A stretch of 64,000 bases of DNA, taken from NCBI RefSeq assembly GCF_018861755.1, contig NZ_JAHLEF010000002.1, positions 62,001 through 126,000 on the forward strand. Reading direction: 5' to 3'. The notes under the pieces are model-generated. The model was not told the DNA's origin, made no database searches, and was given only the letters and a program-made list of their open reading frames with translations. Position numbers and translations under genes: made by a program. Every line of letters starts with the position of its first letter. Position 1 is the stretch's first letter. The stretch comes from Clostridium sp. CF012 (lineage in GTDB: Bacteria > Bacillota > Clostridia > Clostridiales > Clostridiaceae). Positions 28,188 to 38,438 of this stretch are shown one piece after another.

Positions 28188-28225
28188 GGGACAATCCCTG
28201 TACCGATGGGTCAAACCCAGTCCCA
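28188..28225 (-). promoter_or_regulatory. Twin hairpins in the pfkA leader
   Basis: GGGA-CAA-TCCC (28188-28198) and TGGGT-CAA-ACCCA (28207-28219) share the same loop. An alternative outer pairing of TGGGAC (28187-28192) with GTCCCA (28220-28225) is possible. They lie 36 nt upstream of the pfkA start. Confidence 0.4.
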
Positions 28226-28402
28226 CTTTGGTTATAATATATCCATATTCATTGACAGTAATATTAATACTGATTATTTTTTTCTTATACTCTAATTTTA
28301 TACAAAATTCGCGAAATATTCAACGTTTTATATTGATAAAAATAAAATTTTTATCAATCAGCATACTATGGTGCCATTGTAAACCTTTCAATGAACAAAA
28401 AC

Positions 28403-28422
28403 GGGAGAAAAATATTTCCCCC
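28403..28422 (-). terminator. Probable dnaE terminator
   Basis: On the minus strand GGGGGAAATATTTTTCTCCC forms a stem with one mismatch and is followed by GTTTTTG. It sits about 45 nt past the dnaE stop codon. Confidence 0.6.
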
Positions 28423-28463
28423 ACTATTGTTACCATAGGTTACACTTATAAAAACTGAATATT

Positions 28464-31400
28464 TTATTGTATTTTTACGTTACTTTCACCAAATATGCTT
28501 CTTAGGACCTCCATGGTATCAGTTTCCTCATTGAGCCACAATGCTTTATCCACAGCATACATTTTTCTTGGCTGTTTTGTACAAAGAAACACCGGAGTAT
28601 ATCCTCTATATATGGACAAGTTTTGCTTTAATTTTTTTAGTGTATCCTTCATCATAGTCTCATTTTCTATTAAAATATAAATTTTTTCACTATTAATCTT
28701 TAATAGTGGCTTAATATCTTCACATAATATCTTGGGTTGTTCCTCTTCCCTAATGCTTACTCTTCCTTTTATTATTACTATTTCATCCTCTTCTATTAAG
28801 GATTTATATTTTTCAAATGTCTTAGGGAAAACTATTACTTCTACACTTGCATATAAGTCCTCTAAATTAATAAAAGCCATCATTGCATTATTCTTTGTAA
28901 CTTTTCTTGAAACAGTTGATATTATGCCTCCGATAATAACTTTATCACCATCTTGAAGTTTAAAGCTTTCATTCAATATTTCATTGCCTTCTTCAAGGCT
29001 TTCATCTACCACAATATCCGATATTCTTGTATCCGTTTGTATTTTGAGAGTCTCTTCATATTCATCTAGTGGATGACCAGATAAATATATTCCTGTCATT
29101 TCTTTTTCCATAGCTAAAAGATGTTTCTTTTTAAATTCTTTAATATTAGGATACTCTATTTCGAAATTATTATAATCATTTTCAAAATCTAAAAACAAAT
29201 TTATTTGTCCTGAGATATTTCTCTTTCTATCATTATTCACTCCATCTAATACTTTTTCATAGATTGCTAGTAGCTGAGACCTATGAATTTTAAAATCATC
29301 AAAGGCTCCTGCTTTAATAAGGCTTTCTACTGCTCTTTTACTTACACAGGAAGTATCTATTTTATTGCAAAAATCCATGAAGCCGGTGAAATCACCTTTC
29401 TCTTCTCGATTTTTCACAATACTATCTATTACATTTACTCCTACATTTTTTAGTGCTGTAAGACCAAATCTTATAGTATCTCCTTTTACAGTAAAACCAG
29501 CAAAACTTTCATTTATACTAGGAGGCAGCACTCCAATTCCAATTTGCACTGCATATCTGGTATAAAAGGCTATTTTCTCACTAGCGCCCTTTACACTGTT
29601 TAGCATAGAAGCTATAAATTCTGTAGGATAATAACACATTAAATATGCTGTTTGGTAACCTACCACTGCATAGGCTGCGGCATGGGATTTGTTAAAGGCA
29701 TACGAGGCGAAATCCATCATTTGATCAAAGATGCGATTTGCCGCCTTTTCTGTAATCCCATTTCTTAAACAACCCTCTACTTCTATAGTTTCATCCTCTC
29801 GTACTATTCCATGGATAAAGTTATATCGTTCCTCTTCCATAACCTTGTGCTTCTTTTTAGACATAGCACGCCGTACAAGATCTGATCTTCCCATGGAATA
29901 CCCAGCAAGTTTTCTAACAATCTCCATTACTTGTTCTTGATATACCATTACGCCATAGGTAACACCAAGAATTTCTTCTAATTGCGGTGTTTCATATTCT
30001 ACCTTATCCATACTATTTTTATTTTTTATATAGCGTGGAATTTCCGCCATAGGGCCTGGTCTATATAAACTTATACCGGCGATAATATCTTCTAAATTGT
30101 CTGGCTTAAGTTCCTTCATAAAGCTGGTCATTCCTGCAGATTCTAATTGGAATATCCCTACAGTTTTCCCTTCTCCAATCATCTTATAGACCTTGTGATC
30201 TTCAATGTCTAAATCATCTATATCTATAGTTACATTTCTATTTTGTTTTATGAAGTCCACACAATCCCTCATAACTGTAAGTGTTCGAAGCCCTAAAAAA
30301 TCCATTTTTAAAAGACCAAGTTCCTCTAAGGTTCCCATAGGGAATTGTGTTACTATCATTTCCTCATTTTTCTGAAGAGGAACATAATTTACTAGTGGCT
30401 GAGATGCAATAACTACTCCTGCTGCATGAGTAGAACTGTGCCTTGGAAGTCCCTCTAGTGCTTTTGCAATGTCTATAAGTGCTTCCACCCGTATATCATC
30501 TTCATATAATTCATTGAGTTCTGCATTCATCTCAAGAGCCTTATTTATAGTTATACCAATTACAGTTGGAATCATCTTAGCAATTCTATCTACCTCTGCA
30601 TAAGAATAGTTCATAGCCCTTCCTACATCCCTTATACAAGCTCTTGGAGCCATAGTTCCAAAGGTTATAATTTGCGACACATTGTCCGAGCCATATTTCT
30701 CAACTACATAATCAATTACAGCTTGACGTCCTTCATAGCAAAAATCCGAATCTATATCTGGCATTGAAACTCTTTCTGGATTTAGAAACCTTTCAAAAAT
30801 CAAACTATATTTTATAGGGTCTATCTTAGTTATCCCTAAGGCATAAGCCACTATAGAACCTGCCGCAGAGCCACGACCAGGACCTGTTGGAATATCATGT
30901 TCTACTGCAAACTTTATAAAATCCCATACTATAAGAAAATAATCTATATAACCCATTTGCTTTATTATATTAAGTTCATATTCCAGTCTGACTACATACT
31001 CCTTAGCCTGGTCATTCCCCTCAGCTATCTCATTTATATATTCTATAGAAAAACCCTTTTCCTCCACCTCACTAAATACTTTATACAGTGACGCCATGCC
31101 CTTGTAGCAATATTCTCTTAGAAATTCATAAGGATCTACCGCGTCTGGCAATGGAAACTTAGGTAATTTAGATACATGAAATTCATAGTCAAAATCACAC
31201 TGCTCTGCAATTTTCACTGTGTTACTTAAAGCCTCTGGAACATAGGAAAAAGTCTTTTCCATTTCTCCTGGAGATTTTAAATAAAATTCATCTGATGGGT
31301 ATCTCATTCTATTTTCATCATCTACAGTTTTCGCTGTTTGGATACATAAGAGCACATCATGAGCCTTAGCATCTTCTTTATTAATATAATGAGTATCATT

Positions 31401-32045
31401 GCTACAAATTAAAGGGATTCCTGTATCCTTTGAAAGTTTAATTAAAAGTTCATTGACCTTAAGTTGGTCCTGCATACCATGATATTGTAATTCTAAATAG
31501 AAACCATCTTTGAATATTCCTCTATATTTTAAAGCTATTTCCTTAGCTTTTTCATAATTATCCCTTAGAAGATTTCTTTGAATTTCACCACCAAGACAAG
31601 CGCTACTAGCAATTATTCCCTCACTATGCTTTGATAAAAATTCAAAATCAACCCTTGGTTTATAATAAAAACCCTTAATGGAAGCTGCAGATACAATCTG
31701 CATCAGATTTTCATAACCCAGTGTATTCTTAACTAAAAGCACTAAATGATGAGTATCATTCTCCCTATCCGCTTCTTTTATATTCATAGATTTAGCTGCT
31801 ACATATATTTCACAACCAATAATAGGTTTAATTCCCTGCTCTTTTGCTTGCTTATAAAATTCAACACAGCCATACATTGCTCCATGGTCAGTTATAGCAA
31901 GACTCTTCATCCCCAGTTCCTTGGTTTTAGAAATAAGCTCTTTAATCTTCCCTGAACCATCTAGCAAACTATACTCTGTATGCACATGAAGATGCACAAA
32001 ACTTCCGAGGTTTTCTCTCTCCTTTATCTCTAGTTCGACCTCCAT
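28464..32045 (-). CDS. dnaE: DNA polymerase III alpha subunit
   Basis: Replicative polymerase subunit. The 1193-residue protein has an N-terminal PHP domain (HVHTEYSLLDGSGK at about 19-32). The C-family palm carries PDIDSDF near 430 and the GPGRGSAAGS region just before. A tandem HhH and OB-fold region near 1000-1090 (VIIGGIISTVSRKVTKNNAMM) follows. There is no PolC-type exonuclease insertion, so it is the DnaE type that Firmicutes use besides PolC. It precedes pfkA, as in other clostridia. Confidence 0.95.
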   Translation of the reverse strand: MEVELEIKERENLGSFVHLHVHTEYSLLDGSGKIKELISKTKELGMKSLAITDHGAMYGCVEFYKQAKEQGIKPIIGCEIYVAAKSMNIKEADRENDTHHLVLLVKNTLGYENLMQIVSAASIKGFYYKPRVDFEFLSKHSEGIIASSACLGGEIQRNLLRDNYEKAKEIALKYRGIFKDGFYLELQYHGMQDQLKVNELLIKLSKDTGIPLICSNDTHYINKEDAKAHDVLLCIQTAKTVDDENRMRYPSDEFYLKSPGEMEKTFSYVPEALSNTVKIAEQCDFDYEFHVSKLPKFPLPDAVDPYEFLREYCYKGMASLYKVFSEVEEKGFSIEYINEIAEGNDQAKEYVVRLEYELNIIKQMGYIDYFLIVWDFIKFAVEHDIPTGPGRGSAAGSIVAYALGITKIDPIKYSLIFERFLNPERVSMPDIDSDFCYEGRQAVIDYVVEKYGSDNVSQIITFGTMAPRACIRDVGRAMNYSYAEVDRIAKMIPTVIGITINKALEMNAELNELYEDDIRVEALIDIAKALEGLPRHSSTHAAGVVIASQPLVNYVPLQKNEEMIVTQFPMGTLEELGLLKMDFLGLRTLTVMRDCVDFIKQNRNVTIDIDDLDIEDHKVYKMIGEGKTVGIFQLESAGMTSFMKELKPDNLEDIIAGISLYRPGPMAEIPRYIKNKNSMDKVEYETPQLEEILGVTYGVMVYQEQVMEIVRKLAGYSMGRSDLVRRAMSKKKHKVMEEERYNFIHGIVREDETIEVEGCLRNGITEKAANRIFDQMMDFASYAFNKSHAAAYAVVGYQTAYLMCYYPTEFIASMLNSVKGASEKIAFYTRYAVQIGIGVLPPSINESFAGFTVKGDTIRFGLTALKNVGVNVIDSIVKNREEKGDFTGFMDFCNKIDTSCVSKRAVESLIKAGAFDDFKIHRSQLLAIYEKVLDGVNNDRKRNISGQINLFLDFENDYNNFEIEYPNIKEFKKKHLLAMEKEMTGIYLSGHPLDEYEETLKIQTDTRISDIVVDESLEEGNEILNESFKLQDGDKVIIGGIISTVSRKVTKNNAMMAFINLEDLYASVEVIVFPKTFEKYKSLIEEDEIVIIKGRVSIREEEQPKILCEDIKPLLKINSEKIYILIENETMMKDTLKKLKQNLSIYRGYTPVFLCTKQPRKMYAVDKALWLNEETDTMEVLRSIFGESNVKIQ

Positions 32046-32126
32046 ATTTTTTCACTTCCCCTCAAACTCTATAATTAGGAATATAAAAATATTTTTTATC
32101 CACAGACGCCTTACTTAGTCCACAAA

Positions 32127-32432
32127 TTAAACCTCATAATCCACATTTAAAATCTCGTAATCCACAACTTTGGACGATTCCAGCATTGGTTTTAAATATT
32201 TAAGCACCTCATTTACATGATACTCATGCACTGCATATGCATTCATATCCTCTAGGCAGTCAAACCTAGTAACCAAAGCTAAATCAAAAGACCGCTCAGT
32301 ATGTAGAACATCCACTCCCACTTCTAGCCCCTTAAGTTGAGGTATCTTTCCCGCCATGCTAAGTAATATATTTCTAGCCTCCATCACTTGTTCACTATTT
32401 TTAAACTTGAAAAATACTATGTGTGTAAACAT
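32127..32432 (-). CDS. Dabb (stress-responsive A/B barrel) family protein
   Basis: A 101-residue protein starting MFTHIVFFKFK, with the Dabb pattern FDLALVTRFDCLEDMNAYAVHEYHVNE near 69-95. These small ferredoxin-like-fold proteins dimerise; their role in bacteria is unknown. It lies between the YtoI-like gene and dnaE on the same strand. AGGAGG is placed 8 nt before the ATG. Confidence 0.85.
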   Translation of the reverse strand: MFTHIVFFKFKNSEQVMEARNILLSMAGKIPQLKGLEVGVDVLHTERSFDLALVTRFDCLEDMNAYAVHEYHVNEVLKYLKPMLESSKVVDYEILNVDYEV

Positions 32433-32480
32433 TAAAATACCTCCTATATTAGAAAATTATATTAATATTAAAAATACATA

Positions 32481-33785
32481 TTATTTGTTAAATATTTTTG
32501 CGGAAATCATTGCCTTTGCCACAGGCTCCTTAAATCTATTGTACATACTGATTTCTACCTTAGAAAAATTTCTACCCTTATCCAGAATTTCTGTATATAT
32601 ATCAATATCACTACCCATTTGTACTGGTTTCATAAAATAAGACATAATACTATCTACTGAAATATTAATATTGTTATTTTTTCTGAGTGCCATTATTCCC
32701 ATAGTTGATAAAAGCATATTCAGCGAACTCCAAGAAGCAGTCCCAACCGGGTCTAACATTTGTGGAATAATCTGACCATTAAAGTGAAGTCTTTCCCCCT
32801 CAATTTCACATATAAAATTCTTTAAAATAAGATCATCTATAGTTTCCGATACTTGAGGCTGCCTTAGCGAAAACTCCATGGCCTTTATAACATGCTCTAT
32901 TGTTAAAACTCCTACTAACTTCTTCTTATCAATCACAGGGCAAAGCTTTATACCATCCCATCCCATAATATGGGCTGCATAAGCTACAGTTGTTTTAGGT
33001 GTTACACATATAGGATTCTTATTCATAATTCTATTAATTAGTTCATTATCGTCATCATGTCCTTGTAGATCTCTTAAAGTAGCTATGCCAATAATCTTCA
33101 TATTCTCGTCTAGCACCGGATATCTTTCATGATTAGTTTCTATCATTAGTTTTCTCCAGGTAGCAACAGTGTCGGTGCCCATAAGACAAGTAGTATTAAC
33201 ATCCATCACATCTTCAACTAAAATAATATCTTTTTTAACCATGCTTTCATAAATAGCTTTATTTATCATGCTTGCTACTGTGAAGGTATCATAAGATGAA
33301 GACAATACAGGAATACCCTTTTCATTTGCCAAGGCCTTTATTTTTTCACTGCAATCAAAGCCTCCAGTAATTAATACCGCTGCTTCATTTTCAAGAGCAA
33401 GTTCTTGTGCTTCTTCCCTATTTCCAACGATAAGTAGGTAACCCGGACTTATATATTTACTAATTGTTCCGACGTCCATAGCTCCTATTATGAATTTATT
33501 TAAACTTCTGTTTATGCCTTCTTTTCCACCTAAAATCGTTGCATCAAGGATGTTTATAACTTCAGCATAAGTCAAGGTTTCAATGTTTTTTTTATCTACC
33601 TTGTCTACTCTTATGGTTCCAACCCTAGGTACAGTCTTAACAATTCCCATATTTTCAGCTTCTTTTATAGCTCTATAAGCTGTACCATCGCTAAGCCCAA
33701 GTTCGCTGCTTACACCTCTTACTGAGATTTTAGTTCCAATCTCTAGAGAGTGAATATAATTAATAATCTCTTCATGCTTTGACAT
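32481..33785 (-). CDS. HTH-DRTGG-CBS-hotdog regulator (YtoI family)
   Basis: A 434-residue, four-domain protein. It has an N-terminal winged helix-turn-helix (about 1-60), a DRTGG domain (about 70-185), a CBS pair (about 190-310) that usually binds adenosyl ligands, and a MaoC-like hotdog domain (about 330-434). This order matches Bacillus YtoI, whose role is not defined. DNA binding and nucleotide sensing are inferred. The start is 9 nt after whiA's stop, so it probably shares whiA's transcript. Confidence 0.85.
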   Translation of the reverse strand: MSKHEEIINYIHSLEIGTKISVRGVSSELGLSDGTAYRAIKEAENMGIVKTVPRVGTIRVDKVDKKNIETLTYAEVINILDATILGGKEGINRSLNKFIIGAMDVGTISKYISPGYLLIVGNREEAQELALENEAAVLITGGFDCSEKIKALANEKGIPVLSSSYDTFTVASMINKAIYESMVKKDIILVEDVMDVNTTCLMGTDTVATWRKLMIETNHERYPVLDENMKIIGIATLRDLQGHDDDNELINRIMNKNPICVTPKTTVAYAAHIMGWDGIKLCPVIDKKKLVGVLTIEHVIKAMEFSLRQPQVSETIDDLILKNFICEIEGERLHFNGQIIPQMLDPVGTASWSSLNMLLSTMGIMALRKNNNINISVDSIMSYFMKPVQMGSDIDIYTEILDKGRNFSKVEISMYNRFKEPVAKAMISAKIFNK

Positions 33786-33793
33786 TAGACGTA

Positions 33794-34744
33794 TTACCTT
33801 CCTTCTTTCCTTAATTCTTCTGCAATCTTTTCTATTCTTCTTAACCTATGATTAATCCCAGATTTGCCCACTGGTGGCTCAAGTATTGCACCAAGTTCTT
33901 TTAGAGATTCATCCGGATAATCAAGTCTTAGCTCCGCAATCTCCCTTAAATTCTTAGGAAGCCTTTGGAACCCTAATTCCCTTTGTATTAATTTAATGCT
34001 TTCTACTTGCCTTACAGATGCATTTACGGTTTTACTAAGATTTGCTGTTTCGCAATTAACAAGCCTATTTACATTGTTTCTCATTTCCTTCATTATTCTT
34101 ACATTCTCCAGGAATAACAAGGAGTTATGGGCACCAATTATGTTAAGTAGGTCAACAATCTGCTCACCCTCTTTAATATAAATTACAAAACTACTTTTTC
34201 GTTGTATTATCTTTGATAATAGTCCATAACTATTAATAAGAGCGCAAAGCTCCTCTGCATAATCGCTATCATGTGTAACAAATTCTACATGGTAGTTTTT
34301 CTCTGGATTACTAATACTTCCGCCACCTAAAAAGGCACCTCTTATATATTTACGTTTGCACTCTTCAGCATCAATTAATCTTTCTGGTATAGTATAATCT
34401 ATGGAAAAAAAATTCTCGTCTTCTAGTACTGCCACTTGCTTCAATAGGTCTTTAACACCCATTTCTTCTGTAATTATAACCACATAAACATTCTTTTTCT
34501 TAAGTGAATTACTTCTCTTAACTAGTAATCTAGCATGAATTAAAAAATGCTCCTTTAATAATTTAAATATAAGTCTTGCTATTGCAGGATTTTCAGTGGT
34601 TATTTGAAAATTTATTTGCTTATTTGATCCAAGTCCAATAGTTCCGCTAACCTTCATTATAGCCGCCAGTTCTGCAATGGCTTCTTTCTTACTCATTTCT
34701 GTAAATCTACAAATTTCATTTTTAACCTTAGACGAAAATGACAT
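33794..34744 (-). CDS. whiA: Sporulation/division regulator WhiA
   Basis: A 316-residue protein with an N-terminal LAGLIDADG homing-endonuclease-like fold (RGAFLGGGSISNPEKNYHVEF at about 130-150) and a C-terminal helix-turn-helix (LRLDYPDESLKELGAILEPPVGKSG). It influences division and chromosome segregation in Firmicutes. I use the ATG at 34744, which has TAAGGAG 6 nt upstream; the upstream start would add 13 residues without a good site. It is part of the rapZ-yvcK-whiA cluster. Confidence 0.93.
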   Translation of the reverse strand: MSFSSKVKNEICRFTEMSKKEAIAELAAIMKVSGTIGLGSNKQINFQITTENPAIARLIFKLLKEHFLIHARLLVKRSNSLKKKNVYVVIITEEMGVKDLLKQVAVLEDENFFSIDYTIPERLIDAEECKRKYIRGAFLGGGSISNPEKNYHVEFVTHDSDYAEELCALINSYGLLSKIIQRKSSFVIYIKEGEQIVDLLNIIGAHNSLLFLENVRIMKEMRNNVNRLVNCETANLSKTVNASVRQVESIKLIQRELGFQRLPKNLREIAELRLDYPDESLKELGAILEPPVGKSGINHRLRRIEKIAEELRKEGR

Positions 34745-34849
34745 TATATTACTCCTTATTGCGTTTATTTTCTGAAGAGACATAAAAATAGATTTGATTA
34801 GTTATTTATCTTTATTTTCCTGAAGGAACATAAAAATAAATCTAATTGG

Positions 34850-36181
34850 TTATATATTTTTATTTTCCTTAAGCCTCTGTGATAAATAAAAATATTCCAC
34901 TATTCTCTTTTTATCGAAAAACAGCTTTTTCTCCATAATTGTTTCTAATATAATAGCTGCAAGTTTGTCCGCGTCATGCCTTACATATCCCTTTTGGATC
35001 TTGACAAAATCGCTCTTAATTACCTCTATACCAAGCTTTGTAACTTCTTTTTCATTTATGTTAACCATACAAGCATTATCATTTTGATATTTCTCTTCTA
35101 AATCATTATTTATTTTCCCTATGTTTACTAAAACATAATCCACCACCTTGCACCCAGCATGCTGATGTATAGCGTTTATGTGGTCGCATACGCTGTAATT
35201 ATCACTTTCTCCTGGTTGAGTCATTATATTTGACACATAAATTCTTAAAGCTTTTGTCTTATATAAGGCGTCTCTTATCTCTGTTACTAATAGATTTGGA
35301 ATAATACTAGTATAAAGACTCCCTGGGCCTAGGATTACTGCATCTGCTCCATTTATAGCAATTAATGCTTCCTTAATTGCTATAGCATCTTTAGGCTCAA
35401 TAAAAATCTCCTCAATAGGACTGTTATATTCTAGAGCAGCTTTTGGTATATTTGATTCTCCATCAATTATTTTTCCATTTTTCAGTTTCGCCTTTAAAAT
35501 CATATTATCTAATGTAACTGGTATAACCCTTCCAGTTACAGCCAGGACTGAGCTCATTTTCTGCACAGCTTCTTCGAAATTATTTGAAATCCCATCCATT
35601 GCTGCTAAAAACAAATTACCAAAGCTTTGATCCTTGAGCCGCCCATCTTTAAACCTATACTGCAATAATTCCTCCATTAGTGGCTCCGTATCCGCTAAGG
35701 CCAACATACAATTTCTAATATCCCCCGGGGGGAGAATCCCTAAATCTTCTCTTAAAACACCTGATCCCCCACCATCATCCGCCACAGTAACTATTGCAGT
35801 TATATTATTGGTATATTTTTTCAAACCTCGGAGCATAGTTGCAAGACCTGTACCGCCCCCGATTACTACTATTTTAGGACCTTTTACAAGTGCCCTCTTT
35901 TCATAAATCAAATCCCCAAAGTTTTTTGAGTCAGTGGCTACATCTACATTTCCTATGTTTATTAGTATAATAAAGGATTTAATAATTTGCAGGGTGGTAA
36001 CATATAAGATCAAAACTCCAAGGACAATGAAAAAAATAGGAAAACCTAAGTTTTTAGGCCATAAATATTTTTTATTAATAAACACAATAGTTCCATAAAA
36101 CAAAAACAAAATACCTACAATGCCCAGAAAAATCCACCTTTTTATATTAATACCAGGCTTCAATAAATCCCTGGTTGTCAT
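34850..36181 (-). CDS. yvcK: Gluconeogenesis factor YvcK (UDP-GlcNAc-binding), membrane-anchored form
   Basis: Controls carbon flow and cell-wall synthesis in Bacillus. The 443-residue protein has the core start [17 protein letters not shown] (about 105-121) with VADDGGGSG and GPGSLYTSI. Unlike the Bacillus protein it has an N-terminal extension of about 95 residues with two membrane helices (about 15-33 and 45-70), a form seen in clostridia. Its ATG overlaps the rapZ stop by 4 nt (ATGA), so they are translationally coupled. Confidence 0.92.
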   Translation of the reverse strand: MTTRDLLKPGINIKRWIFLGIVGILFLFYGTIVFINKKYLWPKNLGFPIFFIVLGVLILYVTTLQIIKSFIILINIGNVDVATDSKNFGDLIYEKRALVKGPKIVVIGGGTGLATMLRGLKKYTNNITAIVTVADDGGGSGVLREDLGILPPGDIRNCMLALADTEPLMEELLQYRFKDGRLKDQSFGNLFLAAMDGISNNFEEAVQKMSSVLAVTGRVIPVTLDNMILKAKLKNGKIIDGESNIPKAALEYNSPIEEIFIEPKDAIAIKEALIAINGADAVILGPGSLYTSIIPNLLVTEIRDALYKTKALRIYVSNIMTQPGESDNYSVCDHINAIHQHAGCKVVDYVLVNIGKINNDLEEKYQNDNACMVNINEKEVTKLGIEVIKSDFVKIQKGYVRHDADKLAAIILETIMEKKLFFDKKRIVEYFYLSQRLKENKNI

Positions 36182-37062
36182 AGCTTCCCGCCACCTCTAT
36201 TCACATCTTCAAATATATCCCTGTGATCTATGTTAACATTATGCCCGCTCTGCTCTAGCAGTTCATAAATTTTATTGGATATAGCTACAGATCTGTGTCT
36301 TCCCCCTGTACATCCAATAGACACTATTAGCTGTCTTTTTCCTTCCTTTTTATAATTTGGAATGAGAAACTCTAACATATCTTGAAGCTTATCTATAAAT
36401 ACTACAGTCCCTTCATAATCTAACACATAATCTCTAACTGGTTTTTCATTACCTGAATACTGCTTAAGCTCTGGAATATAATATGGGTTTGGCAAAAACC
36501 TAACATCAAATACTAAATCTGAATCCACAGGTATCCCATACTTAAACCCAAAAGAAAGTATAGTGATCATAAGTTTAGTTTCCATCTGACCTTCCTCACC
36601 ATAAATATTATTAATTTCTTCTGTAAGTTCTCTTGCAGAAAGCTTAGTAGTATTAATTATATGGTCAGCACGTTCACGTACATCCTTAAGTTTTTTTCTT
36701 TCAGTGGCAATTCCATTTAAAACTCTTCCCTCTGGTGCTAGAGGATGCTTTCGTCTTGACTCTTTATATCTTTTAACAAGCACTTCATCTGAGGCCTCTA
36801 AAAATAATATTTCATACTTATATCCTTCTTCTTTTAAAAAGGTTAAGCTTTCAAATAAGTCATCAAAAAACTTTCCACCTCTAATGTCTATAACTAGTGC
36901 AATCTTATCTATATTTCCGTTAGTTTGATAACAAGCCTCCGCAAATTTAGGAATTACAGTAGGCGGTAAATTATCCACACAAAAAAAACCTAAATCCTCA
37001 AGGTTTCTTATGGTTTGTGTTTTACCAGCACCGGAAAGCCCCGTTAATATAACAAATCTCAT
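36178..37062 (-). CDS. rapZ: RNase adapter/UDP-GlcNAc-pathway regulator RapZ (YvcJ)
   Basis: A 294-residue P-loop protein with Walker A GLSGAGKT at residues 8-15. The C-terminal domain carries [14 protein letters not shown] (about 247-260). In enterics it guides RNase E; in Firmicutes YvcJ is a nucleotide-binding protein linked to competence and metabolism. It heads the rapZ-yvcK-whiA cluster, overlapping yvcK by 4 nt. Confidence 0.93.
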   Translation of the reverse strand: MRFVILTGLSGAGKTQTIRNLEDLGFFCVDNLPPTVIPKFAEACYQTNGNIDKIALVIDIRGGKFFDDLFESLTFLKEEGYKYEILFLEASDEVLVKRYKESRRKHPLAPEGRVLNGIATERKKLKDVRERADHIINTTKLSARELTEEINNIYGEEGQMETKLMITILSFGFKYGIPVDSDLVFDVRFLPNPYYIPELKQYSGNEKPVRDYVLDYEGTVVFIDKLQDMLEFLIPNYKKEGKRQLIVSIGCTGGRHRSVAISNKIYELLEQSGHNVNIDHRDIFEDVNRGGGKL

Positions 37063-37301
37063 TTAAAAACCCCCCTCTACAAAATTAATATTATCTATTA
37101 CTACAAATATGTTTATGGTATAAACAAACTAATTTAATTTCATAAAATTATAAGATAATAGTTTTTTTACCTCGTTGTACTAATACAGTTTCATTTTTTT
37201 ATTATAACACATTTAACAGTGATTAAGCATCTGAAAATAATAACAAATTAGCCCTACTAGGATATTTTTTTATGACATCTTCAATATATGTGTGAATAAA
37301 A

Positions 37302-37335
37302 AAAACGCACAACGAATTAACTCGTTGTGCGTTTT
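37302..37335 (-). terminator. Strong terminator of murB
   Basis: A 14-bp perfect stem (37302-37315 with 37322-37335) with a 6-nt loop and a long T-run on the minus strand. It lies just past the murB stop codon. Confidence 0.92.
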
Positions 37336-37345
37336 AAAATCTTAT

Positions 37346-38281
37346 TTAAACAGGTTTAGAGGCTTCTTTTTCTTCTCCCCAAACTTTTACTTCAGTGTGA
37401 AGTTGTACACCGAATTTTTCTTCCACGGTGCTCTGCACAAGCTTTATCAAGTCCAGAATATCCTTTGCACTGGCGTTATTCTTATTAATAATAAAACCAG
37501 AATGCTTCTCAGATACTTGAGCACCCCCGACGCATGTACCTTTTAAACTACAATCTTCTATAAGCTTACCTGCAAAATGCCCTTCTGGCCTTTTAAATGT
37601 ACTTCCAGCTGATGGATATTCTAGTGGTTGCTTATCACTTCTTCTTTTTGCAAGAGTGTCCATCCTTGCTTTTATAACCTCTACGTCTCCCACCTGGAGA
37701 CTAAGGGTAACTGATACTACTGTATATCCATATTTTGAAATTGCACTACTCCTATAAGAAAGTTCCATTTCACCATTTGTTAAGGTTAATAATTCCCCCT
37801 TATCATCAATAGCTATCATACTTTCAATTACCATAGACATTTCACCATCATAGGCGCCTGCATTCATAGCTGCTGCGCCACCAATACTACCGGGTATTCC
37901 ACTTGCAAACTCCATGCCTTTAAGTCCACTGCCTAAAGCTACTTCCGCCACATTGTATAATGTAGCTCCGCTTTGTGCTATTATTTTATTCTCTTGTACC
38001 TCAATTTTATCAATTTTAGATAGCTTTATAACTACCCCTCTAATTCCACCATCTTTTACAAGTAAATTAGAACCATTGCCTATTAAATAATATTTAACTC
38101 CGTTTTCTTTGCAAATTTTTATAACAGCTTGAATTTCACTAATATCATCTGGAGTTACTAAAATATCCGCTGGTCCACCTACTTTGAAATAAGTATGGTT
38201 TTTCATTGGCTCATCTATCATTATGTTAGCCCTGTCTATTACTTCATATAAGTTTTTAAATAATTCTACATATTTATTCAT
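37346..38281 (-). CDS. murB: UDP-N-acetylenolpyruvoylglucosamine reductase MurB
   Basis: FAD enzyme that makes UDP-MurNAc for peptidoglycan. The 311-residue protein has the FAD motif YLIGNGSNLLV, GIPGSIGGAAAMNAGAY and the catalytic-site segment YRSSAI. The C-terminus has the PSAGSTFKRP box. The ATG at 38281 is preferred to GTG at 38287 because AAGGAG is spaced for it. It lies downstream of uvrC, with a strong terminator behind. Confidence 0.95.
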   Translation of the reverse strand: MNKYVELFKNLYEVIDRANIMIDEPMKNHTYFKVGGPADILVTPDDISEIQAVIKICKENGVKYYLIGNGSNLLVKDGGIRGVVIKLSKIDKIEVQENKIIAQSGATLYNVAEVALGSGLKGMEFASGIPGSIGGAAAMNAGAYDGEMSMVIESMIAIDDKGELLTLTNGEMELSYRSSAISKYGYTVVSVTLSLQVGDVEVIKARMDTLAKRRSDKQPLEYPSAGSTFKRPEGHFAGKLIEDCSLKGTCVGGAQVSEKHSGFIINKNNASAKDILDLIKLVQSTVEEKFGVQLHTEVKVWGEEKEASKPV

Positions 38282-38438
38282 ATACACTCCTTGAACATAT
38301 TGATATATTTATATACTTTCCTAGCATAAATTATATAATTCTGAGGGGAAAGTTATAGCCCTTTTAGTTTAACCTTTTTCACAATATATTTCAACAATTT
38401 AAATCAACATTGTTCGTTATTCATCTCTCTGGAAATAT

